A stretch of DNA of 10,299 bases from Clostridioides sp. Lineage in GTDB: Bacteria > Bacillota > Clostridia > Peptostreptococcales > Peptostreptococcaceae. Positions 5,695 to 10,299 of this stretch are shown in pieces (the stretch's first letter is position 1; the number at the start of each line of letters is the position of its first letter). Under the pieces are notes generated by a model. It saw nothing but the letters and a program-made list of their open reading frames with translations, was not told the DNA's origin and did not search any database. The stretch covers positions 1 to 10,299 of the forward strand of contig JAISUA010000070.1 of the NCBI GenBank assembly GCA_031272305.1, read 5' to 3'. Position numbers and translations under genes: made by a program.

Positions 5695-8082
5695 ATGAGT
5701 GAAGTGGATTTGATTTATGGGGCATTACTCCATGATATAGGTAAAGTATATTACAGGGGAACTAGCCAAAAAGGAGATCATTCTACTCTTGGTTGGGAAA
5801 ATATAAAAAAATTCGAGAATTTTTCGAAAAACGATACCATGAAAGAATGTATATTATATCATCATTCGGATGCTTTAAAAGGAGCTAAAATTTCTCCTAG
5901 ATCGTTAGCTTATATTGTCTATGAAGCTGATAATATAAGTAGTGGTATGGACAGAAGAAATATTGATAGTGATGATAAAGCAAACATTTGGAAAATGAAG
6001 ACACCTATGTCAAGTATATTTAATATACTTAATGAAGAAAAAGAAGAAATAAAGGACATACAAAAAAATAGTACTAAAGTTGATACAAAAAACGAAACTT
6101 CATATCATGGAGAAGAAACTTCAAGTGATAAAAATATTTGTGATATCATGAGTTTTACTTTTCCATTTTCATATGATAAAGAATTAAATTTTGCAGATAA
6201 AAATAATAATGAGTATACACAAGGTGATTATGATGGACTTATACACAAGATGAATGCTGAATTAAAAGCTATGAAAATTGATGAAAAAAATATCAATTCG
6301 CTTCTTGAATTATTAAATAATTTGTGGAGTTTTGTACCAAGTTGTACAGATACAAAACAACTAGTAGATATATCATTATTTGATCATGTTAAAACAACAG
6401 CGGCAATATCTGTTTGTATATTAGAGTATCTGAAAGAAAATAAGATATATGATTACAAAAAAGAGATTAAAACAAATTATAAAGAATTCAGAAAAAAAGA
6501 TATATTTTTTATGGCAACGATTGAGTTATCAGGTATAGAAAATTTTGTATATAATATATCTGGAAGTGAAGCATTAAAAAGTTTGAGAGCAAGAAGTTTT
6601 TATATAGAAGTATTACTCGAACATATTGTAGATACATTGCTTGAGAGATTAGCGTTAAGTAGAGTGAATTTACTTTATAACGGAGGTGGGAGTGCTACTC
6701 TATTACTTCCAAGAACTAAAAATACAGAAGTTATTTTAAAAGATATCAAAAAAGAATTAAAGAGTTGGTTTATTGAAAATTTTGGTGTAGACTTAAAAAT
6801 AAATTTAGCTACGACTATTTGCAATAGCAATGATTTAATGAATAAAAAATCAGATGATAAAAGCTCAGATGATAAAAAAGGTTCAGAGGAATACAAAGCT
6901 ATTTTTAATAGATTGTCTACGAATCTTTATAAAGAAAAAAATAGATATTTTGAGGTAGATGATATAAAAAGATTGAATCAAATATCAAAAGAAGGAACAA
7001 GAGAATGCAGAGAGTGTAAGCGAAGCGATATACTAGTTGAAGATGAAGATATATGTCCATTTTGTTATAATCTAATACAAACATCAAATGATTTGAAACA
7101 TAAAGAAATGTTTGTAGTATCTGATAACGGAGTACTTGACTTACCTTTTGGTAAAAAGTTGAGTTTTGAAACAAAAGAGGATTTAAAAAAAGAAATATCA
7201 TTAGGAAATAATAATAGAATATATACAAAAAACAATCCATATATAGGTGACAATATAAGTTGCAATCTTCATCTAGCTGATTACGATTATAGTGATTTTG
7301 AAACTATAATGGAAGAAAATATTGGATTTAATAGATTGGGAGTTTTGAATATAGATGTTAACGATTTCAGAGAAAATTTTATAAATGGATTTCCAAAAAA
7401 ATACTTATCTATATCAAGAACTACAAATTTATCTAGATATTTCGATAAATTCTTCAAGTATTATATAAATCAAATGATGATAAAAGAATCTTATAAAGTT
7501 AGAGTTATATATTCTGGTGGAGATGATTTGTTTATAATTGGTGCGTGGTTAGATATTTTGAGATTTTTGATAGATTTCGATGAAGAATTCAAGAAATTCA
7601 CAACTGGAAAGATGACATTTTGTGCGGGTGTAGGATTGTTCAAAATGAAATTTCCAGTATCTAGAATGTATCAAGAAACGGATAAATTATTAAAAGAGGC
7701 TAAAGAAAAGAGAAAAGAAAAGAAAATTAATGGAAGTACAATTTGTTTATTTTCAAAAGAAAATATTTTAGATATAGATACATTTATTAATAATATTTTC
7801 TATGATAAGTTAGAAATTATAAAGAAATCCTTTGATAGACAAAGTGAAACAGGAAAGGCGTTTATTTATAAATTGTTAGAATTATTGAGAAATAAGAATC
7901 AAATAAATAAGAATCAATTAAATATATCAAGACTTGCATATCTTCTTGCTAGGATCAAAGAAGCTAATGAATTAGATCAAGATTTTGTGGACAAGTTGTA
8001 TGAGTGGTCAATCGATGATAATGAATCAAAAAATTTAATACTTGCACTTGAAATCTATGTATTGGAAACGAGGGAAAACTAA
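5695..8082 (+). CDS. csm1: Type III-A CRISPR complex subunit Cas10/Csm1
   Basis: Large subunit of the Csm effector. On binding target RNA it makes cyclic oligoadenylates with its palm domains and cuts single-stranded DNA with its HD domain. The 795-aa product starts YGALLHDIGKV, with His13-Asp14 of the HD motif, and has YHH at 55-57. The first palm domain (from about residue 272) contains ELSGIENFVY, the LKSLRARSFY block and a GGGS turn. A zinc ribbon follows (Cys438, 441, 454, 457), then the second palm with the GGDD cyclase motif (608-611). Hydrophilic linkers interrupt it at about 128-160 and 384-398. I chose ATG 5695, with AGAGGG at 5682-5687, over in-frame GTG 5653, because Csm1 proteins begin just before the YGALLHDIGK motif. 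It leads the operon, and the next gene starts 1 nt after its stop. Confidence 0.95.
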   Translation: MSEVDLIYGALLHDIGKVYYRGTSQKGDHSTLGWENIKKFENFSKNDTMKECILYHHSDALKGAKISPRSLAYIVYEADNISSGMDRRNIDSDDKANIWKMKTPMSSIFNILNEEKEEIKDIQKNSTKVDTKNETSYHGEETSSDKNICDIMSFTFPFSYDKELNFADKNNNEYTQGDYDGLIHKMNAELKAMKIDEKNINSLLELLNNLWSFVPSCTDTKQLVDISLFDHVKTTAAISVCILEYLKENKIYDYKKEIKTNYKEFRKKDIFFMATIELSGIENFVYNISGSEALKSLRARSFYIEVLLEHIVDTLLERLALSRVNLLYNGGGSATLLLPRTKNTEVILKDIKKELKSWFIENFGVDLKINLATTICNSNDLMNKKSDDKSSDDKKGSEEYKAIFNRLSTNLYKEKNRYFEVDDIKRLNQISKEGTRECRECKRSDILVEDEDICPFCYNLIQTSNDLKHKEMFVVSDNGVLDLPFGKKLSFETKEDLKKEISLGNNNRIYTKNNPYIGDNISCNLHLADYDYSDFETIMEENIGFNRLGVLNIDVNDFRENFINGFPKKYLSISRTTNLSRYFDKFFKYYINQMMIKESYKVRVIYSGGDDLFIIGAWLDILRFLIDFDEEFKKFTTGKMTFCAGVGLFKMKFPVSRMYQETDKLLKEAKEKRKEKKINGSTICLFSKENILDIDTFINNIFYDKLEIIKKSFDRQSETGKAFIYKLLELLRNKNQINKNQLNISRLAYLLARIKEANELDQDFVDKLYEWSIDDNESKNLILALEIYVLETREN
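6850..6877 (+). repeat. 15-nt in-frame tandem duplication in csm1
   Basis: TCAGATGATAAAA occurs at 6850-6862 and again at 6865-6877, offset 15 nt, encoding SDDKS-SDDKK within a hydrophilic loop of the first palm domain. It looks like a slippage product and should not disturb the fold. Confidence 0.6.
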
Positions 8083-8083
8083 A

Positions 8084-8602
8084 ATGGTAGAATTATTTAT
8101 TGCAAAAAGTAAGAAAGGTACGGATATAGTTATCAATGAAAAAAACTTTGGAAGCACAGCACAGGAGATTATAAAGAAATATAAATATGAAGCTGAAAAA
8201 GGATATTATTATTATCAAGGTAAAAAGCGTATACAAAAAGAAAAAGGAGAGATGATTTCTACATCGAAGATAAGGGGAATACTTGATCTTGTAAATAAAA
8301 TATACAATGAAGTTTTCTATTCTATTGAAGATAAATTGACTACTAAGCAAGTATCTGATATTGCATATTTGAAAGTAAAACTTGCCTATGAATGTGGAAG
8401 AGAAAAAGAAGAAAAAAGAACAGATTTAGAGGGGAAAAAAATTGAGAGAATAGGTGTTGATTTGTTTATTCATAAAACTGGAATAATGAGTGCATTAGAT
8501 GAAGTTATAAAAGAAGAATCAAGAGAAAAGTTTTTGCTATATGCACGTTACGTTGAAAGTTTGATAGCATACTTTAAATTTTATGGTGGAAAGGATAAAT
8601 AA
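8084..8602 (+). CDS. csm2: Type III-A CRISPR complex subunit Csm2
   Basis: Small, mostly helical subunit that forms the inner filament of the Csm complex and contacts the target RNA and guide duplex. The 172-aa product has the family's conserved blocks: ISTSKIRGILDLVNKIYNEV (about 58-77), YLKVKLAYECGRE, and a C-terminal helix YARYVESLIAYFKFYGGKD. About 55 Lys/Tyr-rich residues precede the first block, and the protein is longer than the approximately 120-140 aa of well-known Csm2 proteins. ATG 8084, one base after the csm1 stop with GAGGG about 10 nt upstream, is chosen over a TTG at 8042 inside csm1. Translation is probably coupled to csm1. Confidence 0.93.
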   Translation: MVELFIAKSKKGTDIVINEKNFGSTAQEIIKKYKYEAEKGYYYYQGKKRIQKEKGEMISTSKIRGILDLVNKIYNEVFYSIEDKLTTKQVSDIAYLKVKLAYECGREKEEKRTDLEGKKIERIGVDLFIHKTGIMSALDEVIKEESREKFLLYARYVESLIAYFKFYGGKDK

Positions 8603-8604
8603 TT

Positions 8605-9267
8605 ATGTTTGGAAAAATTGTAATAACAGGAGAAATAGAAGTTTTAACAGGAATGCATATAGGAGGAAGCAGTGACTTCAGTGCAATAGGAGCAATAGAT
8701 TCAATAGTAGTAAGAGATTCACTTACAAGACTACCAATTATACCAGGAAGCACTTTGAAAGGTAAGATGAGATATTTATTAGCTAAAGAAATAAACGATG
8801 GTGTACTATTAAATGAACCTAATAAAGATGATATAAGAATAAGACGTCTATTTGGAAGCAGTGAAAAGGAAAATATAGTGAGAGCACGTCTTAAATTCAA
8901 TGATGTTCTCTTTTCAAATCATAAATATTTGCAAGAAAAAGGTGTATCACTTACAGAAGTCAAATTTGAAAACACAATCGATAGAAAAACATGTGTAGCA
9001 AATCCAAGACAAATAGAAAGAGTAGTAAGAGGCAGTAAGTTTAACTTTGATTTATTTTATGAAGTAGAAAATAAAGATGAAATAATAGAAGATTTTTGCA
9101 ATATAAAAGAAGGATTTAAATTATTAGAATTTGATTATCTAGGTGGAAATGGTACAAGAGGAAGTGGGAGAGTAAAAATAAATAATTTATCAGCAAAAGT
9201 AGCAGTAGGAGAAGTCGAAGAAATAGATAAAATTAATCGTATTTTAGGTGAAGAATATGAAGACTAA
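8605..9267 (+). CDS. csm3: Type III-A CRISPR complex subunit Csm3 (target RNA nuclease)
   Basis: RAMP-family backbone subunit, present in several copies along the crRNA. Each copy cuts bound target RNA at 6-nt intervals. The 220-aa length is typical. The N-terminus FGKIVITGEIEVLTGMHIGG and the following AIGAIDSIVVRD and PIIPGSTLKGKMR blocks are diagnostic. Asp32 aligns with the catalytic Asp shown in S. epidermidis (D32) and S. thermophilus (D33) Csm3, so target RNA cleavage should be intact. The C-terminal Gly-rich RAMP loop YLGGNGTRGSGR is at about 178-189. AAGGA (8591-8595) precedes ATG 8605, which follows the csm2 stop by 2 nt. The 3' end overlaps csm4 by 11 nt. Confidence 0.96.
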   Translation: MFGKIVITGEIEVLTGMHIGGSSDFSAIGAIDSIVVRDSLTRLPIIPGSTLKGKMRYLLAKEINDGVLLNEPNKDDIRIRRLFGSSEKENIVRARLKFNDVLFSNHKYLQEKGVSLTEVKFENTIDRKTCVANPRQIERVVRGSKFNFDLFYEVENKDEIIEDFCNIKEGFKLLEFDYLGGNGTRGSGRVKINNLSAKVAVGEVEEIDKINRILGEEYED

Positions 9268-10153
9268 AATAATAAGATTGAAATTTTTGTCACCAGTTCA
9301 TTTTGGAGTAAAAAGATTATCAGAATCAGAAATATCGTTCAAAAGCGATACTTTATTTTCAGCTTTATTTATAGAAGCACTCAAAAAAAATATAGAAAAA
9401 GAATTTTTAGAAATAACAAAGAATGATAAGTTGATATTTTCAGATGCGTTTCCTTATATAGATTATGAATATTTTTTGCCTAAACCAATTCTAGATACTG
9501 AATTTGGAAATACAGAAACAGAGAAAAAGCAATTCAAAAAAACAAAATATATAAGATACAACGATTTGGATGGTTTTATGGAAGGAAAAATCGATATAGA
9601 ACAAAAATGTATGCAAGACTTTGGAGTATTTGAATTAAGCGAAAAGACCTCACTTCAAGGAATAGAAAGTGAACCATATATTGTTGAGACTTTTAGATTC
9701 AACGATAAATCAGGATTATATATAATTGTTAAAGTCGACGATGATAGCGAAAAATTGATTATTGATTTATTAAAAAGTCTTGAGCTTACAGGAATAGGTG
9801 GTAAAAAAAGCAGTGGGTATGGAAGATTTACATTTAAAGTATTAGAAATAGAAGATATTATAGAGCTTATCAATAGAAAGGCAAAAAGAAAACTTTTGAT
9901 TTCTACAGCTTTGCCAAAACAAGATGAGCTAGAGAATGCACTTGAAGAAGCTAATTATAGCTTAATAAAAAGAAGTGGTTTCATAGATTCAGTTTCATAT
10001 TCGAACAATTTAGTGAAGAAGAAAGATATATTTGCTTTTGCTTCAGGTTCGATATTTGAGAAAAGTTTCAAAGGTGATATATATACAATAGCTACAAATG
10101 GAACTCATTCAGTATATAGATATTTGAAACCATTGTTTTTGGAGGTGCAGTAG
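9257..10153 (+). CDS. csm4: Type III-A CRISPR complex subunit Csm4
   Basis: RAMP protein that caps the 5' end of the crRNA, holds the repeat-derived tag and anchors Cas10. The 298-aa product begins IIRLKFLSPVHFG, continues with the ESEISFKSDTLFSALF block typical of Csm4, and has the Gly-rich loop GIGGKKSSGYGRF (179-191). The C-terminal region includes FIDSVSYSNNLVKKKDIFAF and HSVYRYLKPLFLEV. ATG 9257 is chosen because AGGTG (9246-9250) lies 6 nt before it; the in-frame GTG 9248 sits inside that ribosome site and is unlikely to be used. The start lies inside csm3, pointing to coupled translation. Confidence 0.93.
   Translation: MKTKIIRLKFLSPVHFGVKRLSESEISFKSDTLFSALFIEALKKNIEKEFLEITKNDKLIFSDAFPYIDYEYFLPKPILDTEFGNTETEKKQFKKTKYIRYNDLDGFMEGKIDIEQKCMQDFGVFELSEKTSLQGIESEPYIVETFRFNDKSGLYIIVKVDDDSEKLIIDLLKSLELTGIGGKKSSGYGRFTFKVLEIEDIIELINRKAKRKLLISTALPKQDELENALEEANYSLIKRSGFIDSVSYSNNLVKKKDIFAFASGSIFEKSFKGDIYTIATNGTHSVYRYLKPLFLEVQ
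10141..10147 (+). promoter_or_regulatory. Ribosome binding site deciding the csm5 start
   Basis: GGAGGTG lies within the last codons of csm4, exactly 6 nt before TTG 10154. It is a near-perfect anti-16S match and the main reason to accept a TTG start, since no ATG or GTG is near. Confidence 0.75.
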
Positions 10154-10299
10154 TTGAAAAGAACTTATAGAGTAAAGTTAAAAACTTTAGGACCTGTTTT
10201 TATAGGAAGTGGAGAAGTATTAAGAAAAAGTCAATATATATTTGATGGAAATAATAATGCATCTATTATAGATAATGTGAAGTTAATAAAAGTGTTGAG
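10154..10299 (+). CDS. csm5: Type III-A CRISPR complex subunit Csm5, N-terminal part (cut by window end)
   Basis: RAMP protein at the 3' end of the crRNA, needed for crRNA maturation and for recruiting trimming nucleases. Only 48 codons are visible. They read KRTYRVKLKTLGPVFIGSG, then EVLRKSQYIFD, matching the Csm5 start 'LxTLGPVHIGSGExLxKxxYIxD'. The usual His of PVHIG is Phe here. The TTG start directly follows the csm4 TAG and is backed by the strong site GGAGGTG. Position after csm4 is the standard III-A order. The rest of the gene, and any csm6 or cas6 behind it, lie outside the window. Confidence 0.88.
   Translation, partial: MKRTYRVKLKTLGPVFIGSGEVLRKSQYIFDGNNNASIIDNVKLIKVL

Noticed and set aside
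6917..7265. Overlapping open frames on the - strand opposite csm1
   Set aside because: They are Phe/Leu/Tyr-rich shadows of an AT-rich coding strand with no ribosome sites or recognisable domains.
8042..8083. Start of csm2 at TTG 8042
   Set aside because: It would lie inside csm1 and lacks a ribosome site; ATG 8084 is properly spaced from GAGGG.
8574..8900. 108-codon - strand frame opposite csm3
   Set aside because: It lies fully across the well-conserved csm3 start and reads as an antisense shadow.

Overview
The window is very AT-rich, Arg is encoded mostly by AGA, and genes start behind strong AGGAGG-like ribosome sites. It carries O2-sensitive iron-sulfur enzymes and a clostridial-type Lon-like protease. 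Together these suggest a low-GC anaerobic Firmicute (Clostridia or Tissierellia). I cannot name the genus. Every supported gene is on the + strand; one possible decayed gene lies on the - strand.

Left half (1-5256), ordinary chromosomal genes. It starts with the last 38 codons of a glutaminase. Next comes an aldo/keto reductase with a C-terminal double Fe-S cysteine motif, which has a candidate promoter in front and a hairpin terminator behind. Epoxyqueuosine reductase QueG (tRNA queuosine synthesis) follows, then a large Lon-like ATP-dependent protease with an unusual Cys- and Lys/Glu-rich insertion in its ATPase part. A rho-independent terminator at 5308-5346 closes this block.

Boundary (5257-5694). 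This gap of about 440 bp holds the terminator, an imperfect inverted repeat, a - strand reading frame that looks like a decayed transposase fragment (possibly IS1634-like), and a candidate promoter whose spacer contains the perfect palindrome TTGTCGACAA.

Right half (5695-10299), a type III-A (Csm) CRISPR interference operon: csm1/cas10, csm2, csm3, csm4 and the first 48 codons of csm5, cut by the window end. Genes are 1-3 nt apart or overlap, so they are probably one transcript with coupled translation. Cas10 keeps both its HD nuclease motif and its GGDD cyclase motif, and Csm3 keeps the Asp expected to cut target RNA. By sequence the complex looks competent for RNA cleavage, DNA cleavage and cyclic oligoadenylate signalling. 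No CRISPR array, cas1, cas2, cas6 or csm6 lies in the window; they would have to be downstream or elsewhere.

I see no clearly new system. The most worthwhile points are the palindrome in the putative cas promoter, the possible mobile-element relic at the operon edge, and the two-CxxC insertion in the Lon-like protease.
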